43,684 nucleotides of DNA. Origin: Anaerolineae bacterium. GTDB lineage: Bacteria; Chloroflexota; Anaerolineae; J036; Brachytrichaceae. Positions 25,623 to 33,019 of this stretch are shown here, one piece after another (within the stretch, counting starts at the first letter, position 1; each line of letters starts with the position of its first letter). Where the stretch lies: NCBI GenBank assembly GCA_023511655.1, contig JAIMBB010000014.1, forward strand, positions 1 to 43,684, written 5' to 3'. The position numbers and the translations under genes were made by a program. The notes below the pieces were generated by a model. That model was not told where the DNA came from, did not search any database, and saw only the letters and a program-made list of their open reading frames with translations.

Positions 25623-26381
25623 ATGACACAACGAACTTCCCCCAGGGTCGTCTTAAATTGCGATTGCGGTGAAGGGATGGCCGACGATGCTGCCATCCTC
25701 TCGTATGTCACCGCGGCGAACATCGCCTGCGGCGGACATGCTGGCGACGAAGGGAGTATGCGGGCGATGTTGCAGCTATGCAGAGAACTCGGCGTGAGCG
25801 CCGGCGCGCATCCCGCTTATCCCGACCGCACTCACTTCGGGCGACGAGCGTTGCCCATGTCTGCCGACGAGATCACGGCTTTCGTGCGCGAGCAAGTGCG
25901 GATGCTGGATCGCATCGCGCGCGAAGAAGGCGTTGCGCTCACTCACGTCAAACCCCACGGCGCGCTCTACAACCAGGCGGCAGCCAACCGCGAAATTGCC
26001 GATGCGATCGCCCGCGCCATCGTCGAGCATGATCCGCGCCTGGCGTTGATCGGCCTGGCGGGCTCGATGCTCATCGAGGCAGGCGAGGCGGTGGGTCTGT
26101 ATGTGTTGCGCGAGGCGTTTGCCGACCGCGCCTACGAACGCGATGGCTCGCTGCGCGCGCGCGATCTGCCCGACGCCCTCATCGAGGACAACCTGCGCTG
26201 TCTGGCGCAGGCGGAAGATATCCTTCTGCGCGGCCTGGTGACAACGCACGACGGGGCACTCGTCCCGCTGCGCGCCGATACGATCTGCATCCACAGCGAT
26301 ACACCCGGCGCCGCAGAGCGCGCGGCTTACCTGCGCCGTGGGCTGGCACAGGCCGGCGTCGAGTTCGTCAGCGTGCGATGA
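25623..26381 (+). CDS. pxpA: 5-oxoprolinase subunit PxpA (LamB/YcsF family)
   Basis: Subunit of the ATP-dependent PxpABC 5-oxoprolinase, which opens pyroglutamate to glutamate. Family motifs: LNCDCGEG at the start, NIACGGHAGDEGSM, GAHPAYPDRTHFGRR, THVKPHGALYN and the C-terminal TICIHSDTPGA. Length is 252 residues. ATG 25623 is chosen because the family begins close to VxLNCDxGE; the longer frame from 25584 overlaps the peptidase gene. Its stop overlaps the pxpB start (ATGA). Confidence 0.95.
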   Translation: MTQRTSPRVVLNCDCGEGMADDAAILSYVTAANIACGGHAGDEGSMRAMLQLCRELGVSAGAHPAYPDRTHFGRRALPMSADEITAFVREQVRMLDRIAREEGVALTHVKPHGALYNQAAANREIADAIARAIVEHDPRLALIGLAGSMLIEAGEAVGLYVLREAFADRAYERDGSLRARDLPDALIEDNLRCLAQAEDILLRGLVTTHDGALVPLRADTICIHSDTPGAAERAAYLRRGLAQAGVEFVSVR

Positions 26382-27013
26382 CCGGCTGGCGCATCCTTCC
26401 GATGGGCGAGGCAGCAGTGCTGGCCGAATGCATGCTGGATGACGTTGCGGCGGCCAACGCACAAGCGCTTGCCCTGGCTTGCGCATTACAGCTCGGATTC
26501 GACATCCTGCCGGCCATTCGCTCGGTGCTGGTTCGCTTCGACCCGCTGCTCTGGACGGTAGACGAGGTCGCGGCGCACATCCGCCAGCAAATTGATCAAC
26601 TGGTGCCTACCGCGCAGGCTGACGGTCAGACCGTTGTTGTCCCTGTTCGCTACGGCGGCGAGCACGGGCCGGATCTGGATGATGCAGCGCAGTCGCTGGG
26701 CCTTTCGGCCGAGGCGTTGGTGATGCAGCACACGGCGCAAGCGTGGCGCGTGCTGATGATCGGCTTTGCGCCCGGCTTCCCCTACATCGGTCCCTTGCCG
26801 GCATCGCTGACATTATCGCGCCGCGCCACGCCGCGCCCCACTGTGCCGGCCGGCTCGGTGGCCATCGCCGCTGGATTCACCGGCATCTATCCGGCGCGGC
26901 TGCCCGGTGGCTGGCACCTGATCGGCCGAACGGACCTGACGTTGTTCGATCCGATGCGCCAGCTGCCGACGCTGCTGCAAGCCGGCGACCGCGTGCAGTT
27001 CGTTGCCGTCTGA
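26378..27013 (+). CDS. pxpB: 5-oxoprolinase subunit PxpB (KipI family)
   Basis: Second subunit of the PxpABC complex; the family is also known through the Bacillus kinase inhibitor KipI. Visible motifs are RILPMGEAAVL near the start, VVPVRYGGEHGPDLD and the strongly conserved GFAPGFPYIGPLP, followed by TPRPTVPAGSVAIA and PGGWHLIGRT. The start ATG overlaps the pxpA stop by 4 nt. Length of 211 residues is typical. Confidence 0.95.
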   Translation: MTGWRILPMGEAAVLAECMLDDVAAANAQALALACALQLGFDILPAIRSVLVRFDPLLWTVDEVAAHIRQQIDQLVPTAQADGQTVVVPVRYGGEHGPDLDDAAQSLGLSAEALVMQHTAQAWRVLMIGFAPGFPYIGPLPASLTLSRRATPRPTVPAGSVAIAAGFTGIYPARLPGGWHLIGRTDLTLFDPMRQLPTLLQAGDRVQFVAV

Positions 27014-27015
27014 TC

Positions 27016-27975
27016 ATGCTCCGCGTCGTCGCTCCGGGCGTGTTGTGCACGGTGCAAGACCTGGGCCGGTCTGGTTACCAGCGCTTCGGCGTGCCGGTGG
27101 GCGGGGCGATGGATCGCGTAGCGTGCGCTATCGCCAACCGGCTGGTTGGCAATTTGCCGACGGCGGCCTGCGTGGAGATTACTGGGGGCGGTGCCGTCTT
27201 CGAGGTCGTCGAGCCATGCGTAGTCGCCGTGACCGGCGCCGACCTCGGCGCAACGCTCAACGGGCAACCGCTGCCTATGTGGCTGAGCGTCTACCTGACA
27301 GCCGGTCGCCGCGTCGCGTTCGAAGGGCGCCGCAGCGGCGCGCGCGCCTACCTGGCGTTGGCCGGTGGTGTGGATGCACCGCTGGTGCTCGGCTCGCGTA
27401 GCACGTATCTGCCAGGTGGTTTCGGCGGCTTGGGCGGGCGGGGCTTGCAGATGGATGATGTGCTTCGCCCCGTCCCGGGCCAGGCCCCGCGCGATCTCAT
27501 TCGGCTGGCCGGCTGTGCCTGGCCCGTAGCAGTGGATTACGCCCTGCTCATCCGCATTCTGCCCTTCCACGACCCATCCGACCTGCGATCTGCCGACTTA
27601 ACCGCTCATCCCTGGCGCGTGGGTGCCTCCTCGAACCGCATTGGTCTGCGGCTGGAGGGCCCGCCCATTCAAACATCGCAATCGCGCGAGGTGATCTCGT
27701 TTGGCGTCTTCCCCGGCGTCATTCAGCTTCCGCCCGATGGACAGCCGATCCTGCTAATGGCCGACGCACAACCTACCGGCGGCTATCCGGTCGTCGCGGT
27801 GGTGATTCAGGCCGATCTGCACCGCGCTGCACAGGCTTTGCCCGGAGACGAGCTGCGCTTTGCCTGGACCACCATCGCGGAAGCAACCCAGGCCTGGCGC
27901 GAGTTGCAACGCCTGCTGGCGTTGCCGGTGGAGGAGGACGATGGAACCGCGCTGGCCGCTGCAAGCAGAGGCTGA
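27016..27975 (+). CDS. pxpC: 5-oxoprolinase subunit PxpC (KipA family)
   Basis: Third subunit of 5-oxoprolinase, related to biotin-dependent carboxyltransferase-like domains. It opens with VVAPGVLCTVQDLGRSGYQRFGVPVGGAMD, continues with ARAYLALAGGVD, LGSRSTYLPGGFGG, SNRIGLRLEGP and QPTGGYPVVAVV, all typical. ATG 27016 lies 2 nt after pxpB. The frame is open upstream but that part overlaps pxpB. 319 residues is normal for KipA. Together the three genes form a complete pyroglutamate recycling unit. Confidence 0.95.
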   Translation: MLRVVAPGVLCTVQDLGRSGYQRFGVPVGGAMDRVACAIANRLVGNLPTAACVEITGGGAVFEVVEPCVVAVTGADLGATLNGQPLPMWLSVYLTAGRRVAFEGRRSGARAYLALAGGVDAPLVLGSRSTYLPGGFGGLGGRGLQMDDVLRPVPGQAPRDLIRLAGCAWPVAVDYALLIRILPFHDPSDLRSADLTAHPWRVGASSNRIGLRLEGPPIQTSQSREVISFGVFPGVIQLPPDGQPILLMADAQPTGGYPVVAVVIQADLHRAAQALPGDELRFAWTTIAEATQAWRELQRLLALPVEEDDGTALAAASRG

Positions 27976-27981
27976 TACCAT
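27976..27981 (+). promoter_or_regulatory. Leaderless-type -10 box of the short-chain dehydrogenase gene
   Basis: TACCAT directly follows the pxpC stop codon and ends 7 nt before ATG 27989. There is no Shine-Dalgarno. A longer reading frame with an ATG at 27941 would overlap pxpC. Confidence 0.35.
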
Positions 27982-27988
27982 CGAGCGC

Positions 27989-28741
27989 ATGACGAATGGA
28001 AAGCTGCTGGAAGGGCACGCTGCCCTGGTGACTGGCGCGGGGCGCGGCATCGGCCGCGCGATGGCGTTGATGTTGGCGCGCGAAGGATGCAACTTGGCGC
28101 TGGTGGCGCGGCATGCCGATGCGCTGGACGAAACGCAGGCGCAGTGCGAATCGCACGGCGTGCAAGTGTTGACGCTGGCGCTGGACCTCGGCGAGACATC
28201 GCTGATCGCCCCGGCGATGGATGCGTGCGTCGAGGCATTTGGCGGGCTGAACGTGCTGATCAACAATGCCGGCATGCATCAGTTTGCTTCGGCCCTCGAT
28301 GCCGACCTGGCTATGTGGGACCGCATGCTGGACGTGAACTTGCGAGCAGCTATGCATGCCACGCGGCTGGCGCTGCCGCACATCGTCGCCGGCGCGCGCG
28401 CCGGCAGGCGGGGCGCCGTGATCTTCGTCTCGTCGCTGGGTGGTAAGTTCACCGCGCCGACCAACGCCGGCTATGCGGCGACCAAACATGCCCTGACCGG
28501 CTTCGGCGGCAGCGTGTTCGAGGACGCCCGTGACTTTGGCGTCAAGGTGTGCGTGATCTATCCCGGCTGGACCAACACCGGCTTGCTGGCCGACTGGTTG
28601 AGGCCCGACGAGGTGATTCAACCCGAAGACGTGGCCGAGGCAGCGCGGTTTGTCATCGCGGCTGCGCCGACTGTGTGTCCGACCGAGATCGTGTTGCAGC
28701 CACAATCCTCGCGCGCGGCGCGCCTGTTCCCTAGCAACTAG
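27989..28741 (+). CDS. Short-chain dehydrogenase/reductase (SDR)
   Basis: Classical SDR of 250 residues. Cofactor motif TGAGRGIG lies at 15-22, NNAG at 92-95, catalytic Ser at 148/149, and Tyr162 with Lys166 in the YAATK motif. The cofactor-choice region (LVARHADAL) contains Arg, which favours NADP(H). The substrate is not predictable; PGWTNTG after the active site is the usual PG motif. It follows pxpC by 13 nt, so it may be cotranscribed or use its own short promoter. Confidence 0.9.
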   Translation: MTNGKLLEGHAALVTGAGRGIGRAMALMLAREGCNLALVARHADALDETQAQCESHGVQVLTLALDLGETSLIAPAMDACVEAFGGLNVLINNAGMHQFASALDADLAMWDRMLDVNLRAAMHATRLALPHIVAGARAGRRGAVIFVSSLGGKFTAPTNAGYAATKHALTGFGGSVFEDARDFGVKVCVIYPGWTNTGLLADWLRPDEVIQPEDVAEAARFVIAAAPTVCPTEIVLQPQSSRAARLFPSN

Positions 28742-28787
28742 GCGGTTCATCCTTTTGATTTGCCCTCCCGCGTCGTGGCACCGGGCT

Positions 28788-28796
28788 TGTTACAAT
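28788..28796 (+). promoter_or_regulatory. Leaderless-type extended -10 box of guaA
   Basis: TGTTACAAT (TACAAT at 28791-28796) ends 7 nt before the guaA ATG, with no Shine-Dalgarno between. It lies in the 62-nt spacer after the SDR gene. Confidence 0.5.
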
Positions 28797-28803
28797 CGCA
28801 CCG

Positions 28804-30387
28804 ATGACCGACGCCATCGCCATCCTCGACTTCGGCTCTCAATATTCCCAGCTCATCGCCCGCCGCGTTCGTGAGGCCCATGTGTACTGCGAATTGTTCC
28901 CGTGGGATGCGCCGCGCGAGCGGGTGATGGCGCTGCAGCCGCGCGGCTTTATCCTGTCCGGCGGCCCGAACAGCGTGTACGACGTCGGCGCACCGACGTT
29001 GCCCGCCTACGTGCTGGAGAGCGGCTTGCCGGTGTTGGGCATCTGCTACGGCATGCAGTTGCTGGCGCACGTGCTCGGAGGGCAGGTGGCTGCGTCTGCG
29101 CATCGGGAGTATGGGGACGCGAGATTGGAGATCCGCGACTGTGACCTGTGGCCGAATGCGATCCGTGACCTTCGATCGCCGCTCAACGTGTGGATGAGCC
29201 ATGGCGACCGCATCACGGCGCTGCCGCCCGGATTCGAGGTGATCGCGCAAACGGCGAACTCGCCGGTGGCCGGCATGGCCGATCCGTCGCGCCGGCTGTA
29301 TGCCATCCAGTTCCATCCTGAGGTGAACCACACCCGGCACGGTCGCGAGATCATCGCCCAGTTCGTGCATGTCATCTGCGGCTGCCGTGCGTCGTGGACG
29401 CCCGGCAACATCATCGAGGAGAGCGTGCTGCGCATCCGCGCGCAGGTGGGCGGGCGGTCGGTGATCTGTGGGTTGAGCGGCGGCGTGGATTCGGCGGTGG
29501 CAGCAGCGCTCGTGCATCGGGCTGTAGGCAATCAACTGACCTGTGTGTTCGTAAACACCGGCCTGTTGCGCAAGGGCGAACCGGAACAGGTGGTGGAGAC
29601 GTTCGAACGTGCCCAGGGCATGCGGCTGATCGCCGTGGACGCTGGTGAGGACTTCATCGAAGCCCTCAGTGGCGTCACCGACCCGGAAGAGAAACGCCGG
29701 CGCATCGGCGAGAAGTTCATCCGTGTGTTCGAATCGGTGGTCAACGGCCGGTGGCCGACAGTCGGCAACGGGCATACAGCGGCGGCCGAAGACCGCCCTT
29801 TGCTCTGCCAGGGCACGCTGTATCCGGACGTGATCGAGAGCCGCGGGCCGGAACGACAGGCTGCTGCCAAGATCAAAACGCATCACAACGTCGGCGGGCT
29901 GCCCAGGGATATGCAGTTCGATCTGCTGGAGCCGCTGCGCTATCTGTTCAAGGACGAGGTGCGCGCCATCGGCAGCACGCTGGGGTTGCCCGATGAGCTC
30001 GTGTGGCGACAGCCCTTCCCCGGCCCTGGCCTGGCCGTGCGCGTGTTGGGCGAAGTGACCTGGGATCGGCTGGAACGTTTGCGCGAGGCGGACGCCATCT
30101 TGCAAGAGGAATTGCGCCGCGCTGACCTGATGCGCGCTACGTCGCAGGCGTTCGCCGTGCTGTTGCCGGTGCGCACGGTGGGAGTGATGGGCGATGGCCG
30201 TACCTACAACGAGGTGATCGCCATCCGCGCTGTGACGACGGATGACTTCATGACCGCCGACTGGGCGCGCATTCCGTTTGATGTGCTGGCGCGCGTCAGT
30301 AATCGCATAGTGAATGAGGTGCCTGGCGTTAACCGTGTGGTCTACGACATCACCACCAAACCGCCTGCGACTATCGAATGGGAGTAG
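28804..30387 (+). CDS. guaA: GMP synthase (glutamine-hydrolysing)
   Basis: Converts XMP to GMP using glutamine and ATP, the last step of guanine nucleotide synthesis. The N-terminal class I glutamine amidotransferase has nucleophile Cys81 in GICYGMQ, with His171 and Glu173 (QFHPEV). The ATP-pyrophosphatase P-loop SGGVDS lies at 225-230. The C-terminal dimerisation domain carries [23 protein letters not shown] and the family ending KPPATIEWE. Length of 527 residues is normal. There is a small linker insertion (~residues 318-330, [13 protein letters not shown]). The start is supported by the -10 box 7 nt upstream. Confidence 0.97.
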   Translation: MTDAIAILDFGSQYSQLIARRVREAHVYCELFPWDAPRERVMALQPRGFILSGGPNSVYDVGAPTLPAYVLESGLPVLGICYGMQLLAHVLGGQVAASAHREYGDARLEIRDCDLWPNAIRDLRSPLNVWMSHGDRITALPPGFEVIAQTANSPVAGMADPSRRLYAIQFHPEVNHTRHGREIIAQFVHVICGCRASWTPGNIIEESVLRIRAQVGGRSVICGLSGGVDSAVAAALVHRAVGNQLTCVFVNTGLLRKGEPEQVVETFERAQGMRLIAVDAGEDFIEALSGVTDPEEKRRRIGEKFIRVFESVVNGRWPTVGNGHTAAAEDRPLLCQGTLYPDVIESRGPERQAAAKIKTHHNVGGLPRDMQFDLLEPLRYLFKDEVRAIGSTLGLPDELVWRQPFPGPGLAVRVLGEVTWDRLERLREADAILQEELRRADLMRATSQAFAVLLPVRTVGVMGDGRTYNEVIAIRAVTTDDFMTADWARIPFDVLARVSNRIVNEVPGVNRVVYDITTKPPATIEWE

Positions 30388-30391
30388 CAGT

Positions 30392-30486
30392 CGCACAGGA
30401 CTCATCCTGTGCCACAAAGGGGAGCCTTCGCAACTTTTGTTTGCCTCGACCGTAAGTAGCACAAGATTCATCCTGTGCCGCAAAGG
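30392..30486. repeat. Duplicated element with CACAGGA...TCCTGTG hairpin
   Basis: Two copies of an element lie between guaA and the next gene. The first (30392-30420) contains CACAGGA, a 4-nt loop and TCCTGTG, a perfect 7-bp hairpin, then GCCACAAAGG. The second (30458-30486) has one mismatch in the left arm and ends GCCGCAAAGG. The AAAGGAG at the end of the second copy serves as the ribosome-binding site of the following membrane-protein gene. Confidence 0.75.
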
Positions 30487-30495
30487 AGAAGAGCA

Positions 30496-31518
30496 ATGGA
30501 CTTTGGAGCAACGATCTCGCGTGCATTCAACATCGTATTGAAACATCGGGCGCTATGGATATTGGGCTTTCTGGCGTCGCTGATCGGCGGCGCAGGTGGC
30601 AGCACGAGTGCCTTCAACGCGCCGAGCGGTTCGTTCACCCCGACCGGGCCGACCGGGGATCTGCCGCCTGAAATGCAGAACTTCTTCGAGCAGCTCGCCG
30701 ATAACCCAGGGTTAATTTTGGCCGGTCTGATGGGATTCGTATGCGTGCTGTTCCTCATCAGCATCGTGCTATGGGTGATCAGCATCATCGCTCATGGTGG
30801 ACTGATCGGGGGTGTGCGGCAGATCGAAGAGGAAGGCGGCACGTCGTTCGGTCGGGCATGGTCGGTTGGCGCCCGCAAGTTCTGGCCGCTGTTTGGCCTT
30901 AGCCTGCTGCTGGCGTTGCCCGGGTTGGTGTTGTTGGTGCTCTTCCTGTTGCTGTTCGGCGGTTCGCTCTTGCCGATCATCGCGGCTTCGACAAGCGGCG
31001 ACGAGACTGCACTGGCGGGCGCCGCCGGCGGACTGTTTCTGCTCTTGTGCGGCGGCGGCTTTCTCGCGTGTATCGGCCTGATCTACGGCATCCTCGCTGC
31101 GGCTTTGCAGACGTTCGGCGAACGTGCCATCGTGCTGGAGAACTTAGGGGTGGTGGATGCCTTGCGACGAGGCTGGGAAGTCATTCGCAGCAACCTCGGC
31201 AACATCATCCTGTTGGCGTTGCTGATGCTGGTGATCAGCATCGTGGTCGGCTTCCTGGTTGCCATCGTCGCCGGCTTATTGTTCACGCCGACGTTGGCTG
31301 CCGTCTTCATCGGCGTCGGTAGAGAAGGCGGCATCGGCGCGGGCACGATCATCTTGGGTGCGTTGACTTTCCTGATCGTCGTGGTCGTCAGCGCAATTAT
31401 CAACGCCTTTTTTACAGCGTTCGCTTCGACGGTGTGGACGCTGGCCTATCGGCAGTTCACCGGCGCGAGCGGTGTGCTGGCCGAGCCGACCGCTCCCGCG
31501 CCGTTGCCGACGGCGTGA
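30496..31518 (+). CDS. Multi-pass membrane protein of unknown function
   Basis: Start ATG 30496 has AAAGGAG at 30482-30488. The 340-residue protein opens with MDFGATISRAFNIVLKHRALWILGFLASLIGG and has about six hydrophobic segments (~residues 19-35, 75-100, 130-160, 175-205, 235-262, 275-310). A conserved-looking segment AIVLENLGVVDALRRGWEVIRSNLGNIILLALLM resembles membrane-domain proteins related to the glycerophosphodiester-phosphodiesterase membrane domain, where a helical GW-x-x-x-R motif precedes a TM helix. The C-terminus is Ala/Pro rich. I do not recognise a specific function. It converges on the AhpD-like gene. Confidence 0.75.
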   Translation: MDFGATISRAFNIVLKHRALWILGFLASLIGGAGGSTSAFNAPSGSFTPTGPTGDLPPEMQNFFEQLADNPGLILAGLMGFVCVLFLISIVLWVISIIAHGGLIGGVRQIEEEGGTSFGRAWSVGARKFWPLFGLSLLLALPGLVLLVLFLLLFGGSLLPIIAASTSGDETALAGAAGGLFLLLCGGGFLACIGLIYGILAAALQTFGERAIVLENLGVVDALRRGWEVIRSNLGNIILLALLMLVISIVVGFLVAIVAGLLFTPTLAAVFIGVGREGGIGAGTIILGALTFLIVVVVSAIINAFFTAFASTVWTLAYRQFTGASGVLAEPTAPAPLPTA

Positions 31519-31593
31519 GACGACGGGACGGCAAGTCGGCAGGCGAATCGAGTCGTCTGTCATCGGGTCGGGTGGGCCAGCCAGGTCGGTGGC

Positions 31594-32193
31594 TCATGGC
31601 GCAGGTGGGCTGCCGACGGCCGATTTGCCCAATCCGAGCGCGTCGGCTACCCGATTGGCGTAGTTGAACCAACCGGCGATCATCACGATCTGCAGGATGC
31701 CGCGGTCATCGAAGCCGGCATCGCGCAACGATTGCACGTCGCGCTCAGTCATCTTGTAGGCATGTTTCGTCATCTTCATGACGAAGTCGAGCATGGCGCG
31801 ATCCTGTGCATTCAGGTCGGCTTGGGTGTAGTCCGTCCGCAACGCGGCGGCGAGTTCGTCGTCGAGCGATTCTCGACGCAGGAACTCCACATGGCTCTCC
31901 GTTCAGTAGAAGCAGCGATTCTGCGCGCTGACGACGGCGGCAATCATCTCCTGTTGACGGCGGGTGAGCGGCAGATCGGGTTGATAGAGCACGCCCAATG
32001 CTGCACCAATGTGCAACATTGCCTGTGGGATCAGGCTGTGCGCAGCGATGATGCTGTCCTCGCTGCCGTCGGGGTTGGTCAGCGTTGGCACGGCATCGCG
32101 GTAGCTGGGCGGGTAGAGCGCGTAGATTTGCTCGTAGATGCGACGCAGGCCGGCATCCGCTTGGGCAGGGGTGATGACGTTGATCCAGGGCAT
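31594..32193 (-). CDS. AhpD-like peroxidase-related enzyme, candidate selenoprotein with in-frame UGA
   Basis: Carboxymuconolactone-decarboxylase/AhpD-fold protein of the 'peroxidase-related enzyme' type, expected to reduce peroxides. The family active site is CxxCxxxH. Here it reads Cys-Phe-Tyr-UGA-Thr-Glu-Ser-His: Cys at 31914-31912, UGA at 31905-31903, His at 31893-31891. The reading frame is unbroken on both sides of the UGA, and the downstream part (LDFVMKMTKHAYKMTERDVQSLRDAGFDDRGILQIVMIAGWFNYANRVADALG, shown here only as a landmark region) matches the family well, so the gene is not decayed. With selenocysteine it would be 199 residues from ATG 32193 (MPWINVITP); a longer frame from 32448 lacks similarity. 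It is divergent from msrA. Alternatives are a nonsense mutation or two separate genes. Confidence 0.8.
31852..31887 (-). promoter_or_regulatory. Candidate bacterial SECIS stem-loop downstream of the UGA
   Basis: On the minus strand a lower stem GAGTTC (31887-31882) pairs with GAACTC (31857-31852). A 3x2 internal loop follows. The upper stem CGTCGAG (31878-31872) pairs with CTCGACG (31866-31860). The apical loop is AATCG. The loop begins 32 nt after the UGA, within the distance range known for bacterial SECIS elements. The apical loop has no G in its first two bases unless the closing G-C pair opens, a weak point against the SelB consensus. Confidence 0.6.
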
Positions 32194-32373
32194 GGATGAG
32201 ATTGTGCGACAGGCGTCCGCACTGCGCCAGCCATCGCGCGTGGCCGAATAAGCCCACAGCACCCGTGTGAAGTGCTCGATCGGGTGGTTGTCGCCAAGCG
32301 TGCCCCCGACCTGTGCAGCGGTGCTGGCAGGAGTCTCAAGCGGTGTGACCTCAGGCGGGCCGCGGTTTAGATG

Positions 32374-32395
32374 TATGATGGTGTATACACAGGAG
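32374..32395 (+). promoter_or_regulatory. msrA promoter region: TATGAT box, GTGTATACAC palindrome and Shine-Dalgarno
   Basis: TATGAT (32374-32379) is followed directly by the perfect 10-nt palindrome GTGTATACAC (32381-32390), which covers the expected transcription start, and then AGGAG (32391-32395), spaced 8 nt from ATG 32404. The palindrome is a candidate operator; TGTATACA-like sites are bound by several GntR-type regulators, but the regulator here is unknown. Confidence 0.5.
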
Positions 32396-32403
32396 TGATG
32401 CCG

Positions 32404-32988
32404 ATGCCGAATGAGATGAGCAGCCCTGACGCCGATCGTCGCTCGCACACAGAAATCGCTACGCTCGGCGGTGGTTGTTTCTGGTGCCTCGAAGCGGTGT
32501 ACGAACAGCTCAACGGCGTGCTCAGCGTGGAATCAGGCTATGCCGGTGGCCATGTGTCGAACCCAAGCTACTACGACGTGTGCGAGGGCACGACCGGCCA
32601 TGCGGAAGTGGTGCAGATCACCTTCGACCCGAGCAAGGTCGCATTCCGCGAATTGCTCGAAGTGTTCTTCGTCATCCACGACCCGACCACGCTGAACCGT
32701 CAGGGGGCAGACGTAGGCACCCAATATCGCTCGGTCATCTTCTACCATTCGCCGGAGCAGCGCGAGATTGCCCGTCAGGTCATTGCCGAGCTAGAAGGGA
32801 ACAAGGTTTGGGATGACCCGATTGTGACCGAGGTGACACCGTTCGAGGCGTTCTACAAGGCTGAGGACTATCACCAGGGTTACTATCGTAACAACCCGCT
32901 GCAAGGTTACTGTCGCGTCGTCATCGCGCCAAAGGTGGCCAAGTTCCGCAAACTATTCGTGGATAAGCTGAAGAGACAGACAGCGTGA
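32404..32988 (+). CDS. msrA: Peptide methionine (S)-S-oxide reductase MsrA
   Basis: Repairs oxidised methionine in proteins. The catalytic Cys lies in [14 protein letters not shown], followed by [45 protein letters not shown] and the later [13 protein letters not shown], all family hallmarks. Start ATG 32404 is chosen for its AGGAG at 8-nt spacing; the in-frame ATGs at 32371 and 32398 are worse placed. Length is 194 residues. It stands divergent to the AhpD-like gene, forming a small oxidative-stress pair, and ends 14 nt before the end of the STAND regulator on the other strand. Confidence 0.96.
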   Translation: MPNEMSSPDADRRSHTEIATLGGGCFWCLEAVYEQLNGVLSVESGYAGGHVSNPSYYDVCEGTTGHAEVVQITFDPSKVAFRELLEVFFVIHDPTTLNRQGADVGTQYRSVIFYHSPEQREIARQVIAELEGNKVWDDPIVTEVTPFEAFYKAEDYHQGYYRNNPLQGYCRVVIAPKVAKFRKLFVDKLKRQTA

Positions 32989-32995
32989 TGCCCCC

Positions 32996-33019
32996 GGTTT
33001 CTTCAAGAAACCTGGTTCC
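32996..33019. repeat. Palindromic repeat copy A, overlapping the STAND gene stop
   Basis: GGTTTCTT-C-AAGAAACC (32996-33012) followed by TGGTT belongs to the same family as the copies at 36597 and 43558. One outer arm is lost. On the minus strand the element encodes the last residues and the TGA stop (33005-33003) of the STAND regulator. Confidence 0.85.

Noticed and set aside
31594-32448. Two separate genes (31594-31890 and 31903-32448) for the AhpD-like locus
   Set aside because: They share one frame, are separated by a single UGA plus four codons, and together make one complete family domain; the second would start in the middle of the active-site motif.
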